A stretch of 64,000 bases of DNA from Streptomyces hydrogenans (GCF_014656075.1 NZ_BNBS01000008.1:1-64000), one strand, 5' to 3'; shown: positions 29,658 through 39,271, counted from the stretch's first letter. The notes: generated by a model not told the origin, from the letters alone. Numbers and translations are program-made.

Positions 29658-29666
29658 TTGTCCACA
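29658..29666 (+). promoter_or_regulatory. Second perfect DnaA box between recA promoter and recA start
   Basis: TTGTCCACA recurs 44 bases downstream of the LexA box, in the recA 5' untranslated region, in the same orientation as the first copy. Confidence 0.55.
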
Positions 29667-29755
29667 GGTCGGAGAGACGCGAGGGCCCATTGTCAGTGGC
29701 AGGGGTTAGCGTCTTTCACATGAAGCGATCGACTCAAGCACCCCGGGTGGAACCC

Positions 29756-30889
<1,134 letters not shown>

Positions 30890-30893
30890 ACCG

Positions 30894-31460
30894 GTGACCG
30901 GGCGCACCGAATGGCCGGGTGACAGCCCCGACTCGTCGAGGGCCGAGAAGGAGCTGTCACCCCAGGATCCGGCTGAGCGGGCGCGGGCGATCTGCCTGCG
31001 CCTGCTCACCGGAACCCCCCGCACGCGCAGGCAGCTGGCCGATGCCCTGCGCAAGCGGGAGATCCCCGACGACATCGCCGATGAGGTCCTCGCCCGCTTC
31101 GAGGACGTGGGCCTCATCGACGACGCCGCCTTCGCCGACGCCTGGGTGGAGTCCCGCCACCACGGGCGGGGCCTCGCCCGTCGCGCCCTCGCCCGCGAGC
31201 TGCGCACCAAGGGCATCGACCCCGGTCTCGTGCAGGAGGCCGTCAACCAACTGGACTCCGAGCAGGAGGAGGTCACCGCGCGCGAGCTGGTGGAGCGCAA
31301 GCTCCGCGCCACCCGCGGTCTCGAGCGCGACCGCCGGCTCAGACGCCTCGCCGGGATGCTCGCCCGCAAGGGCTACCCCGAGGGCATGGCCCTGCGGGTG
31401 GTCCGCCAGGCGCTGGAGGAGGAGGGCGAGTCCACCGACGGACTGGAGGAGGGCTACTAG
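30894..31460 (+). CDS. recX: RecA regulatory protein RecX
   Basis: The 188-residue modulator of RecA filaments is made of three-helix repeats: LTGTPRTRRQLADALRKREI, VGLIDDAAFADAWVESRHHG and RRLAGMLARKGYPEGMALRV. An N-terminal extension of about 30 acidic or polar residues is typical for streptomycetes. The start is GTG 30894, four bases after the recA stop, so the two are cotranscribed and probably coupled through readthrough or reinitiation. Confidence 0.93.
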   Translation: MTGRTEWPGDSPDSSRAEKELSPQDPAERARAICLRLLTGTPRTRRQLADALRKREIPDDIADEVLARFEDVGLIDDAAFADAWVESRHHGRGLARRALARELRTKGIDPGLVQEAVNQLDSEQEEVTARELVERKLRATRGLERDRRLRRLAGMLARKGYPEGMALRVVRQALEEEGESTDGLEEGY

Positions 31461-31485
31461 AGCCCTCCGGCGAGCCGCCCGCCCC

Positions 31486-31639
31486 AGCCCGCCACCCGGA
31501 GGACCGGGCCTCAGCCGCCACCTGAAGGACCGGGCCGTAGTCGTCACCTGGAGGACCGGGCCCAGCCGTCACCCGGGGGACCGGACTGTAGCCGTCGCCC
31601 GGGGGCCGGGCCCCAGCCATCACCGGAGGACCGGGCCGT
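31486..31639. repeat. Six-copy ~26-bp tandem repeat between recX and rhodanese genes
   Basis: Units of 25-27 bases start at 31486, 31513, 31539, 31564, 31590 and 31615 and follow the pattern AGCCGTCACC-GGAGGACCGGGCC. Copies differ at a few positions each. The tract fills almost the whole gap between two convergent genes. Confidence 0.88.
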
Positions 31640-31642
31640 CCG

Positions 31643-32056
31643 TCAGGGTGCCGTCCGGCCCGCGGGCAGGAGGACCGGGAGGCCCGCCGCCTTCCACGCC
31701 TGGAAACCGCCGATCAGGTCGGTCGCCCGGTGCAGGCCCAGACGGCGGAGGGACTCCGCTGCCAGGGAGGAGGCGTAGCCCTCGTTGCAGAAGACCACCA
31801 CCCGCAGGTCATGGCCGGTGGCTCGCGGGGAGCGGTGGCTGCCCAGGGGGTCGAGCCGCCACTCCAGCTCGTTGCGTTCCACGACCAGCGCGCCCGGGAC
31901 CAGGCCGTCCCGCTCGCGCAGGGCCGCGTAGCGGGTGTCGACCAGGAGGGCCGCGCCCGACTCGTACTCCTCGTACGCGGTGCGGGCGTCGATCCGGTCG
32001 AGACCGGACCGGACCCGCTCCAGCAGTTCGTCGATGCCGACGCGCTCGCCGCTCAC
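31643..32056 (-). CDS. Rhodanese-like (sulfurtransferase) domain protein
   Basis: This 137-residue single rhodanese domain has the active-site loop FCNEGYASSLAAE with Cys at the first loop position, a DTR motif (LLVDTRYAALRERDG) and a C-terminal GGFQAWKAAGLPV. It would move sulfane sulfur from a persulfide or thiosulfate to a thiol acceptor. GTG 32056 overlaps the stop of the cysteine dioxygenase gene (GTGA), so both are translationally coupled and act in the same cysteine-sulfur pathway. Confidence 0.88.
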   Translation of the reverse strand: MSGERVGIDELLERVRSGLDRIDARTAYEEYESGAALLVDTRYAALRERDGLVPGALVVERNELEWRLDPLGSHRSPRATGHDLRVVVFCNEGYASSLAAESLRRLGLHRATDLIGGFQAWKAAGLPVLLPAGRTAP

Positions 32057-32598
32057 TGCCAGTCCTCCGGACGCTCGACCTGCTCCAGACGGAGCACCGC
32101 GCCCGTCCGGCTGAAGCGCCGGATCAGCGGGAGCGGCGGGTAGTAGGCGTGCACCGAGATCGCGTGGCCGTCGGGGGAGGCGTTCAGGACCTCGTGCACG
32201 TGGTCGCGGCCGAAGGCGCGGCCGGTGCCCGCGTCGAGCCGGCGGGAGCGGTCGAGTCCCTCGGCCAGCTCCAGGGTCTTCCAGCCGCCCGCCGGGAGAC
32301 GGACGGCGAGCGCGTGCTCGGTCAGACTGCCGCGCGCGGTGGCGAAGGCGCCGAAGGACTCGGCGTGGTCGTGCCAGCCGGTGCCGGTGCCGGGCGGCCA
32401 GCCGATGAGCCATGCCTCACTGCCGCCGGGGCCGTCCAGACGTACCCAGGTGCGGCCCTCGGGATCGAGCGGCAGGGAGTCGACGAGGGCCTGGTCGGCC
32501 GCGGTGCGGCGGACGAAGTCGAGCAGCTCGGCCGCCGTCGGCGGACCGGCGGCCGCCCGGGCGGGGGAGGGGGAGGGAGTGACAGAAGACGCGGGCAC
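32053..32598 (-). CDS. Cysteine dioxygenase (CDO type I, cupin)
   Basis: The 181-residue cupin oxidises L-cysteine to cysteine sulfinate. The first cupin motif is GTGWHDHAESFGAF, giving the HxH iron ligands. The third ligand is likely in the HDHVHEVLNAS or SVHAYYPPL segment. Bacterial CDOs of this type are about 175-200 residues. GTG 32598 is preferred because further upstream frames are Pro/Arg-rich and low in conservation, although its ribosome site is weak. The gene is preceded by a Cys-codon leader peptide and a hairpin and overlaps the rhodanese gene downstream. Confidence 0.85.
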   Translation of the reverse strand: MPASSVTPSPSPARAAAGPPTAAELLDFVRRTAADQALVDSLPLDPEGRTWVRLDGPGGSEAWLIGWPPGTGTGWHDHAESFGAFATARGSLTEHALAVRLPAGGWKTLELAEGLDRSRRLDAGTGRAFGRDHVHEVLNASPDGHAISVHAYYPPLPLIRRFSRTGAVLRLEQVERPEDWQ

Positions 32599-32670
32599 GG
32601 AGGACCGTCCTGGAGTCGCTGGGGTGCGCGTGCCGCCGGGGGACCGGCCGGGAGGCCCGGGGGTCGCCGA

Positions 32671-32694
32671 GGACACCGCGACGGACGGGTGTCC
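32671..32694 (-). promoter_or_regulatory. Hairpin between leader peptide and cysteine dioxygenase gene
   Basis: GGACACC and GGTGTCC (7-bp perfect stem, 10-base loop) lie 36 bases downstream of the leader stop and 73 bases upstream of the CDO start. It is a candidate attenuator or anti-attenuator stem. No competing structure was modelled. Confidence 0.45.
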
Positions 32695-32729
32695 GGGGCG
32701 GGCGGGCGCGCGGGGGAAGGGAAGCGAGT

Positions 32730-32777
32730 TCAGAAGGACGGGCGACACACGCAGCCCGCATAGCGGATCAGGTCCAT
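32730..32777 (-). CDS. 15-residue cysteine-codon leader peptide (probable attenuation leader)
   Basis: The small frame ATG...TGA encodes MDLIRYAGCVCRPSF. It has a textbook ribosome site, GGAGG six bases before the ATG, although it is far below normal gene length. Cys codons sit at positions 9 and 11, close to the stop, on the strand and side expected for a leader of the cysteine dioxygenase gene 131 bases downstream. Leader peptides with Cys codons that attenuate cysteine-metabolism operons are described in mycobacteria. An in-frame upstream GTG would extend it to a longer Arg-rich form. The gene context and ribosome site are seen; regulation by Cys-tRNA is inferred. Confidence 0.7.
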   Translation of the reverse strand: MDLIRYAGCVCRPSF

Positions 32778-32848
32778 ATGGACCCTCCGCCACAGGCGCA
32801 CATCGGTGTCGGTCACGTTCCGGAGTACACCACGCGCGCCCGCGCGAA

Positions 32849-34600
32849 TCAATGGACGTCCACGGTCCGGTCGTGTCCCAGGGACGCCTCGGCCGGTGCG
32901 GGGACCTCCACCGGGACCACCGGCTCCGGGGACGCGGCCCCGGATCGTCCGGCCTTCTCCTGCCGTCCCTCAGGCCCCTCCTCCAGGGCCTCTTCCGGGG
33001 CGCTGCCGCGGGCCGCCTCCGCCGCCGCGTGGAGCTCCTCGGGGCGTACGCCCGCGAAGGCGGCGACCAGGTGGCCGTCGGGGCGGACGAGCAGGACGGC
33101 GTGGGCCGGGGCGCCCGGATAGGCGTCGGTCACCAGCACCTCGGAGGCCACCGGAAGCGCCTCCGCGGCCTCCTCCAGACGGGGCATCAGACCGGCCGTC
33201 CGCCAGTGCCTGCGCTCCCACACCCCGGAGCCGGGGGCGACGAGCAGGACCAGGAAGCGGGCCTGCCCCAGCCGGTCCCGGAGCCGTACCGTCGTGTCGT
33301 CGGGTGCGGTGACCCGCACGTCCTCGACCGGCGCGCCGAGCGGGGTGCCCACCGGGACCATGCCCTCGCTGAAGGGCGCGGCGAGCGGCGAGTGCGGGTA
33401 GGCGGGCGAGGCGCCCAGCGGGCCCCGGCCCAGGTGCCCGTCGGTCAGCAGGGCGTCGTGGCCGCGCATCACGCCCGGCAGGTAGGTCCGCAGACCCCCG
33501 CCGCCGCGCAGCGCGGGCAGGGCCTGGTCGGCCGCGCGCAGCCGTGCGGCGATCGCCGTCCGGCGCTCGCTCTGGTAGCTGTCGAGCAGCGCGTCCGGGG
33601 CGGAGCGGTGCCAGGTGAGGGCGAGCTTCCAGGCGAGGTTGTCGACGTCCCGGAGTCCCTCGTCGAGGCCCTGGGTGCCGACCGCGCCCAGCAGGTGGGC
33701 CGCGTCCCCGGCGAGCAGCACCCGGTCGACGCGCCACCGGCGGGCGAGCCGGTGGTGCAGGGTGTGCACGCCGGTGTCGAGGAGCTCGTACGGGGGAGTC
33801 GTGCCCTCGCACCAGCCCGCCAGGGTCTCGCGGATCCGGGTGACCAGGGCGTCCGGGGTGACGAGTTCGCCGCGGGGCGGCAGCAGCCAGTCGATCCGCC
33901 ACACCCCGTCGGGCAGTGGACGGGCGGTGATCTCCTCGCCGACCCCGCGCCACGGGGGCTGACGGTGCAGCAGGGACTCGCCGGGCCAGGGGAGTTCGGT
34001 GCGCAGGGCGGCGACCGCGTGCCGCTCGACGGCGGTGCGGCCGGGGAAGCGGACGCCGAGCAGCTTGCGGACGGTCGAGCGGGCGCCGTCGCAGCCGACG
34101 AGGTGGCTGCCGCGCCACCATGTGCCGTCCGGGCCGCGGGTGTGGGCCGTGACCCCGGTGCGGTCCTGCTCGACGGTGTCCAGACGGGCGTCGGTGACGA
34201 GCCGGACGAGGGGTTCGCGGGCGATGGCGTCGCGCAGCCCGCGGGCCAGCGCGTGCTGCGGGATGTGCAGGGGAGCGGCCGGCGCGGCGGGGGAGTCGGG
34301 GTCCTCGGACCACTCCTCGGTGCCGCCGAGCCCCAGGTCGAAGGCGACCTCGCGAGGCTGCTGGCGCCGCCGCATGCCGCGCCAGCCGACCCAGCGCAGT
34401 CCCTCGTCCCGGACGGTGGCGCAGCCCAGCCGCTCGACCAGGGCGGCCATGTCGGCGCGCAGCACGACGGTCCGCGCGGGGCGCGGTTCCTCCTTGCCGG
34501 AGGTCTCGTCGAGGACGACGCTGGGCACGCCCTGCGCGGCGAGCGCGAGGGAGAGCGCGAGGCCGACCGGCCCCGCGCCCACGATGATCACCGGGTCCAC
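32849..34600 (-). CDS. Class A FAD-dependent aromatic/hydroxylase-type monooxygenase
   Basis: The 583-residue flavoprotein monooxygenase has an FAD dinucleotide motif VIIVGAGPVGLALSLAL at its very N-terminus. The DG motif LVGCDGARSTVRKLLGV (about residue 170) and the GD motif LLAGDAAHLLGAVGTQGLDE (about 300) follow. The C-terminal thioredoxin-like domain (about 440-560) and an acidic, Ala/Glu/Pro-rich tail resemble MhpA/PCP hydroxylase relatives. GTG 34600 directly precedes the FAD motif, with GGAG 11 bases upstream. The substrate is not deducible; phenolic compounds or antibiotics such as rifamycins are typical for the family. Confidence 0.88.
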   Translation of the reverse strand: MDPVIIVGAGPVGLALSLALAAQGVPSVVLDETSGKEEPRPARTVVLRADMAALVERLGCATVRDEGLRWVGWRGMRRRQQPREVAFDLGLGGTEEWSEDPDSPAAPAAPLHIPQHALARGLRDAIAREPLVRLVTDARLDTVEQDRTGVTAHTRGPDGTWWRGSHLVGCDGARSTVRKLLGVRFPGRTAVERHAVAALRTELPWPGESLLHRQPPWRGVGEEITARPLPDGVWRIDWLLPPRGELVTPDALVTRIRETLAGWCEGTTPPYELLDTGVHTLHHRLARRWRVDRVLLAGDAAHLLGAVGTQGLDEGLRDVDNLAWKLALTWHRSAPDALLDSYQSERRTAIAARLRAADQALPALRGGGGLRTYLPGVMRGHDALLTDGHLGRGPLGASPAYPHSPLAAPFSEGMVPVGTPLGAPVEDVRVTAPDDTTVRLRDRLGQARFLVLLVAPGSGVWERRHWRTAGLMPRLEEAAEALPVASEVLVTDAYPGAPAHAVLLVRPDGHLVAAFAGVRPEELHAAAEAARGSAPEEALEEGPEGRQEKAGRSGAASPEPVVPVEVPAPAEASLGHDRTVDVH

Positions 34601-34688
34601 GGCGCGGCTCCAAAAGGCCGGAAAGTCATGGGGGCAGCACAGCAGAGTGTGGCACGAGCCCGGTGCTTGATCACAGACCGTATGCAAC

Positions 34689-34718
34689 CCAGTCAGGGTG
34701 TTTTGCGTCAAGTGACGC
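34689..34718 (-). promoter_or_regulatory. Candidate monooxygenase promoter with inverted repeat
   Basis: On the minus strand TTGACG can serve as -35 with TTGCAT about 18 bases on as -10. The -35 overlaps GCGTCA-AG-TGACGC (34705-34718), a perfect 6-bp inverted repeat that could be an operator. Confidence 0.35.
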
Positions 34719-34927
34719 GGTGGGCGTGGTGCGGCCGGCGTGCCGGAAGGCCCGCCGCGAGGGGGTCCGGGCGACCTCGGGTACCCCTTCCGGCCCCACC
34801 AGGACCTCCGGCCCCGGCGCTTTCACCGGAAGCGGGCGGTCCGGGTGAAGGCGACGGGGCCGGAAGTGGACGGGCGCGGAACTTGGGGGAAACCGGGCCG
34901 TCGGGGTGGTGGTCGTACGGGTGGGGC

Positions 34928-35818
34928 TCAGAGGCCGCCGGTGCTCGCCCCGCCCATCTCGACGTTCACGACGGGGGCGACGTCCTTCACCGCGGTGGCC
35001 TTGCGGCCCTGCCGGAGCCGCTGCTCCAGGCGGGCGGCGAGGTAGGTGAGGAGGGCGTTGAGCGCGATGTAGATGAGGGCGATGACGGTGAAGGCGGCGA
35101 TGGTGTTGGCGCCGTAGTTCGCGGTGATCTGCCGGTTCTGGCTGAGCAGTTCGCCGAAGCCGAGGAGCGCGCCGCCGAGCGCGGTGTCCTTCACGATGAC
35201 GACGAGCTGGCTGACCAGGGCGGGGAGCATGACCGTGACGGCCTGCGGCAGCAGCACGTACAGCATGGTCTGGCCCTTGCGCATGCCGAGCGCGACGGCC
35301 GCGTCGCCCTGGCCCCGGGGGAGCGAGAGGACGCCGGCGCGGACGATCTCGGCGATGACGGAGGCGTTGTAGAGCACCAGGCCGGTGACGACCGCGTACA
35401 GGGGGCGGAAGTCGGAGCTGACGGGCGTGAACTGGGCGTAGACGGCGCTGGCGAACATCATCAGCAGCAGCACCGGGATGGCCCGGAAGAACTCGACGAC
35501 CACGCCCACCGGGACCCGCACCCAGCGGTGGTCGGAGAGCCGGCCGATGCCGAGGGCCGCGCCGAGCGGCAGCGCGATGAGGATGGAGAGCGCGGCGGCC
35601 TTCAGGGTCTCGACCAGGCCGGGCAGCAGGTACGTCGTCCAGACCTGGGAGTCGGTGACGAACGGGCTCCACTTGGCGGCTTCCAGCTGGTGCTTGTCCG
35701 CCATGGCGGAGAGCACCCAGTAGGCCGCCAGGCCCAGGACGGCGAGGAAGACGATCGTGTAGACGACGTTGCGCGCCTTGGCCTTGGGGCCGGGGACGTC
35801 GTAGAGGACGGAGTTCAT
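34928..35818 (-). CDS. gluD: Glutamate ABC transporter permease GluD
   Basis: The 296-residue inner-membrane permease of the polar amino acid (HisM/GlnP) type has about five to six helices and the permease EAA-like loop EIVRAGVLSLPRGQGDAAVALGM. A C-terminal cytoplasmic tail of about 40 residues is Arg/Lys then Val/Gly-rich. Its start overlaps the gluC stop (ATGA). It is the last gene of the gluABCD unit, which imports L-glutamate. Confidence 0.9.
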   Translation of the reverse strand: MNSVLYDVPGPKAKARNVVYTIVFLAVLGLAAYWVLSAMADKHQLEAAKWSPFVTDSQVWTTYLLPGLVETLKAAALSILIALPLGAALGIGRLSDHRWVRVPVGVVVEFFRAIPVLLLMMFASAVYAQFTPVSSDFRPLYAVVTGLVLYNASVIAEIVRAGVLSLPRGQGDAAVALGMRKGQTMLYVLLPQAVTVMLPALVSQLVVIVKDTALGGALLGFGELLSQNRQITANYGANTIAAFTVIALIYIALNALLTYLAARLEQRLRQGRKATAVKDVAPVVNVEMGGASTGGL

Positions 35819-36489
35819 CGCTTCACCGCCAGTCGCTTGGCCGCCCAGCCCATGAAGAGGCCGGTGGGGAGGGTCAGGACGATGAAGCCGAAGGCGAAGA
35901 TCCCGAAGACGGTGAAGAGCGCCTGGGCCTCGTTCTCGATCATCTCCTTCATCAGGAGGGCCGCCTCGGTCGCGCCGATCGCCGCCGCCACCGTCGTGTT
36001 CTTGGTGAGGGCGATGAGCACGTTGGCGAGCGGGGTGATGGCCGCGCGGAACGCCTGCGGCAGGATCACCAGCGTCAGGACCTGGGTGAAGCTCATGCCC
36101 AGGGCGCGGGCCGCCTCCGCCTGGCCGGCCGGGACCGTGTTGATGCCGGAGCGCAGTGCCTCGCAGACGAACGTGCCTGTGTACGCGGTGAGTCCGAGGA
36201 CCGCGAGCCGGAAGCCGATCTGCTCGAAGTCGTCGCCGCCGAGGGTGACCTGGAGGGTCTGGTTGAGGCCGAAGGAGCAGGCCACGATGACCACGGTCAG
36301 CGGGGTGTTGCGGACGAGGTTCACGTACGCGGTGCCGAAGCCGCGCATCAGCGGGACCGGACTGACCCGCATGGCGACCAGGGCGGTGCCCCAGATCAGC
36401 GATCCGATCGCCGAGTAGAGGGCGAGCTGAGCCGTCACCCAGAAGGCGCCGAGCAGGTCGTACTGCCCGGAATCAAGAAAGTCGAACAC
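35815..36489 (-). CDS. gluC: Glutamate ABC transporter permease GluC
   Basis: The 224-residue permease starts MFDFLDSGQYDLLGAF and shows YVNLVRNTPLTVVIV, a hallmark of polar amino acid permeases. The EAA loop is EALRSGINTVPAGQAEAARALGM. The start is GTG 36489. It forms the heterodimeric channel with GluD and overlaps it by four bases. Confidence 0.9.
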   Translation of the reverse strand: MFDFLDSGQYDLLGAFWVTAQLALYSAIGSLIWGTALVAMRVSPVPLMRGFGTAYVNLVRNTPLTVVIVACSFGLNQTLQVTLGGDDFEQIGFRLAVLGLTAYTGTFVCEALRSGINTVPAGQAEAARALGMSFTQVLTLVILPQAFRAAITPLANVLIALTKNTTVAAAIGATEAALLMKEMIENEAQALFTVFGIFAFGFIVLTLPTGLFMGWAAKRLAVKR

Positions 36490-36606
36490 GATGCCCCGCG
36501 CTCTCCCCTGGTGGTCGGTCGGTCGGACGGCCGGTGCGTCGGCAGCGGCCGGTGGTGCCGTGGCGGCCGCGCCCCGCGGGGGCGGCCGTCACGGCGAGGG
36601 GCGAGG

Positions 36607-37428
36607 TCAGCCCGCGATCTTCGGGGCCGGCTCGTTCTTGTAGCCCGACGGGCCGAAGTGCGTCTTCACGAGCTTGTCCCAGGTGCCGTCGGACACCATC
36701 TTCTCCAGGGCCTTGTTGATCTTGCCCTTGAGCTCGGAGTCGCCCTTCTTGATGCCGATGCCGTAGTTCTCGTCGCTCATCGAGAGGCCCGCGAGCTTGA
36801 ACTTGCCCTGGTGCTCCTTCTGCGAGGCGTAGCCCGCGAGGATGGAGGCGTCCGTGGTGAGGGCGTCGACGGCCTTGTTCTCCAGGCCGGTCAGGCACTC
36901 CGAGTACCCGCCGAGCTGCTGGAGGTCGGCCTGCGGGGCCAGCTTCTCCTTGACGTTCTGCGCGGAGGTCGAGCCGGTGACCGAGCAGAGCTTCTTGGAG
37001 TTGAGGTCCTCGACCTTGGTGATCGAGGAGTCGTCGGCGCGGACCAGCAGGTCCTGGTGGGTCAGGAAGTACGGACCCGCGAAGTCGACCTCCTTGAGGC
37101 GCTTCTCGTTGATCGAGTAGCTCGCGACGACGAACTTGACGTCACCGTTCTTGATGAGGTTCTCGCGCTCGGCGGAGGGCGCCTGCTTCCAGTTGATCTT
37201 GCCCTCGTCGTAGCCCAGCTCCTTGGCGACGTACTTGGCGACGTCCACGTCGAAGCCCGCGTACGAGCCGTCCGGGGTCTTCAGGCCGAGACCCGGCTGG
37301 TCGAACTTGATGCCGATGGTGATCTTGTCGCCGTTGCTGCCCGAGTCCGAGCCGGAGCCGCAGGCGGTGGCGGTCAGGGCGAGGACGACGGCGGCCGCGG
37401 CGGCCGCGGAGGCGTTGCGAAGCTTCAT
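36607..37428 (-). CDS. gluB: Glutamate-binding lipoprotein GluB
   Basis: This 273-residue extracytoplasmic binding protein has a signal peptide with lipobox LTATAC (lipidated Cys23). The bilobal SBP_bac_3 domain includes IKFDQPGLGLKTPDGSYAGF, VASYSINEKRLKEVDFAGPY and DNYGIGIKKGDSELKGKINK-type regions. It binds L-glutamate for GluCD and GluA. The gap to gluC is 117 bases and the gap to gluA 54 bases, consistent with one operon. Confidence 0.9.
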   Translation of the reverse strand: MKLRNASAAAAAAVVLALTATACGSGSDSGSNGDKITIGIKFDQPGLGLKTPDGSYAGFDVDVAKYVAKELGYDEGKINWKQAPSAERENLIKNGDVKFVVASYSINEKRLKEVDFAGPYFLTHQDLLVRADDSSITKVEDLNSKKLCSVTGSTSAQNVKEKLAPQADLQQLGGYSECLTGLENKAVDALTTDASILAGYASQKEHQGKFKLAGLSMSDENYGIGIKKGDSELKGKINKALEKMVSDGTWDKLVKTHFGPSGYKNEPAPKIAG

Positions 37429-37482
37429 GGGTGAACGTCCCTTGGGTAGCGGTGAGTTGCGAAGACTAGATCGTCGACTCGC

Positions 37483-38268
37483 TCAGTGGTGCAGGATTTT
37501 GGAGAGGAAGTCCTTCGCCCGGTCGCTGCGCGGGTTGCTGAAGAACTCCTCGGGGCTGGCCTGTTCGACGATCCTGCCGTCGGCCATGAAGACGACCCGG
37601 TCCGCCGCGGAGCGGGCGAAGCCCATCTCGTGGGTCACGACCACCATCGTCATGCCCTCGCGGGCCAGCTGCTGCATGACCTCCAGGACCTCGTTGATCA
37701 TCTCGGGGTCCAGGGCCGAGGTCGGCTCGTCGAAGAGCATGACCTTCGGGCCCATGGCGAGCGCGCGGGCGATCGCCACGCGCTGCTGCTGGCCGCCGGA
37801 GAGCTGCGCCGGGTACTTCTCCGCCTGCGCGGCCACGCCCACCCGCTCCAGCAGGGTGCGGGCCTTGGCCTCCGCCGCCTTCTTCTCCGTGCCGCGGACC
37901 TTGATCTGGCCCAGCATCACGTTCTCGAGCACGGTCTTGTGCGCGAAGAGATTGAACGACTGGAAGACCATGCCGACGTCCGACCGCAGCCGGGCCAGCT
38001 CCCTGCCCTCCGCGGGCAGCGGCTTGCCGTCGATCGAGATCGATCCCGCGTCGATGGTCTCCAGGCGGTTGATCGTGCGGCACAGCGTCGACTTGCCGGA
38101 TCCCGACGGCCCGATGACGACGACGACTTCACCGCGGCCGATCGTGAGGTCGATGTCCTGCAGCACGTGCAGCGCGCCGAAGTGCTTGTTCACCCCGGAC
38201 AGGACGACCAGGTCCTCCTGCGCCCGCGGGGAGTCCTCGTGATCCTTGGACACTGCCACTCCGCTCAT
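37483..38268 (-). CDS. gluA: Glutamate ABC transporter ATP-binding protein GluA
   Basis: The 261-residue ATPase has Walker [10 protein letters not shown], the Q-loop MVFQSFNLF, signature LSGGQQQR, Walker [14 protein letters not shown] and the H-loop VTHEMGF. An N-terminal extension of about 18 residues ([10 protein letters not shown]) precedes the domain. ATG 38268 is used; the in-frame GTG at 38253 (VSKDHED) is an alternative. It heads the operon that powers glutamate import. Confidence 0.92.
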   Translation of the reverse strand: MSGVAVSKDHEDSPRAQEDLVVLSGVNKHFGALHVLQDIDLTIGRGEVVVVIGPSGSGKSTLCRTINRLETIDAGSISIDGKPLPAEGRELARLRSDVGMVFQSFNLFAHKTVLENVMLGQIKVRGTEKKAAEAKARTLLERVGVAAQAEKYPAQLSGGQQQRVAIARALAMGPKVMLFDEPTSALDPEMINEVLEVMQQLAREGMTMVVVTHEMGFARSAADRVVFMADGRIVEQASPEEFFSNPRSDRAKDFLSKILHH

Positions 38269-38530
38269 CGGCCTCTTGCTCCGTCCTCCTCGGTTGGGAG
38301 GACACTAGAGACACGTCCGGACGGCCGTCATCACATCTGAGCGGAAATTGAGGATAACGATAGGACTACAGTCGGGCACTCTGGGTGAAGCCGGGCTCGG
38401 AGGCCGTACCGGGTGGATAACGGAAGCGGACGGGCCGCCGGGGGACACTTGACTGGGGCGGCGGTGATCGGCGTTCATGGGCGTTCATGCCCCGGCCCCG
38501 GGGCACCCCGGCGAACGAGAGGAGAAGACC

Positions 38531-39253
38531 ATGCGACTGCTGCTCGTCGAGGACGACGACCACGTCGCCGCGGCCCTCTCCGCGATCCTCGCCAGGCACG
38601 GCTTCGCCGTCACCCACGCCCGCAACGGCGAGGAGGCCCTCCAGGCCGTCCTCCCCACCGCACAGGGCGACCGGCCCTCGTACGGCGTGATCCTGCTCGA
38701 CCTCGGCCTCCCCGACCAGGACGGCTACCAGGTCTGCGCCCGCATCCGGAAGCTCACCACCACCCCGGTGATCATGGTGACCGCCCGCGCCGACGTGCGC
38801 TCCCGGATCCACGGCCTCAACCTCGGCGCCGACGACTACGTCGTCAAGCCCTACGACACCGGCGAACTGCTCGCCCGCATCCACGCCGTCTCCCGGCGCA
38901 CCGCGGGACCCGGACCCGAGGAGACCGCCGGCGGTACGGGCTCCGCCGCCGACTCCGCCGTGCTCCGCCTCGGCGCCGTCGCCGTCGAGCTGCCCACCCG
39001 GCGCGTCAGCGTCGACGGCGAGCCCGTCGCGCTCACCCGCAAGGAGTTCGACCTCCTCGCCCTCCTCGCCCAGCGGCCCGGTGTCGTCTTCCGCCGCGAG
39101 CAGATCATCTCCGAGGTCTGGCAGACCAGTTGGGAGGGGACCGGCCGCACCCTGGAGGTGCACGTCGCCTCGCTCCGCTCCAAGCTGCGGATGCCCGCCC
39201 TGATCGAGACCGTGCGGGGCGTCGGCTACCGCCTGGTCGCCCCGGCCGCGTAA
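38531..39253 (+). CDS. OmpR-family response regulator
   Basis: The 240-residue regulator has a receiver domain (D8-D10 acidic pocket, phospho-acceptor Asp57 in LLDLGLP, Lys in YVVKPYDTGE). The Trans_reg_C winged helix (about 145-235) has LTRKEFDLLALLAQRPGVVF and LEVHVASLRSKL. GAGAGGAGAAG upstream of ATG 38531 decided the start. It is cotranscribed with the sensor kinase 18 bases downstream. Confidence 0.92.
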   Translation: MRLLLVEDDDHVAAALSAILARHGFAVTHARNGEEALQAVLPTAQGDRPSYGVILLDLGLPDQDGYQVCARIRKLTTTPVIMVTARADVRSRIHGLNLGADDYVVKPYDTGELLARIHAVSRRTAGPGPEETAGGTGSAADSAVLRLGAVAVELPTRRVSVDGEPVALTRKEFDLLALLAQRPGVVFRREQIISEVWQTSWEGTGRTLEVHVASLRSKLRMPALIETVRGVGYRLVAPAA

Positions 39254-39271
39254 CCCCCGGCCGCCCCGCCC

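Noticed and set aside
31486..31639. CRISPR array
   Set aside because: Units abut without unique spacers, differ from each other, and no cas genes are in the window.
32225..36418. A 1397-codon plus-strand frame opposite the monooxygenase and glu genes
   Set aside because: It is antisense shadow of strongly conserved genes, with low-complexity composition and no ribosome site.
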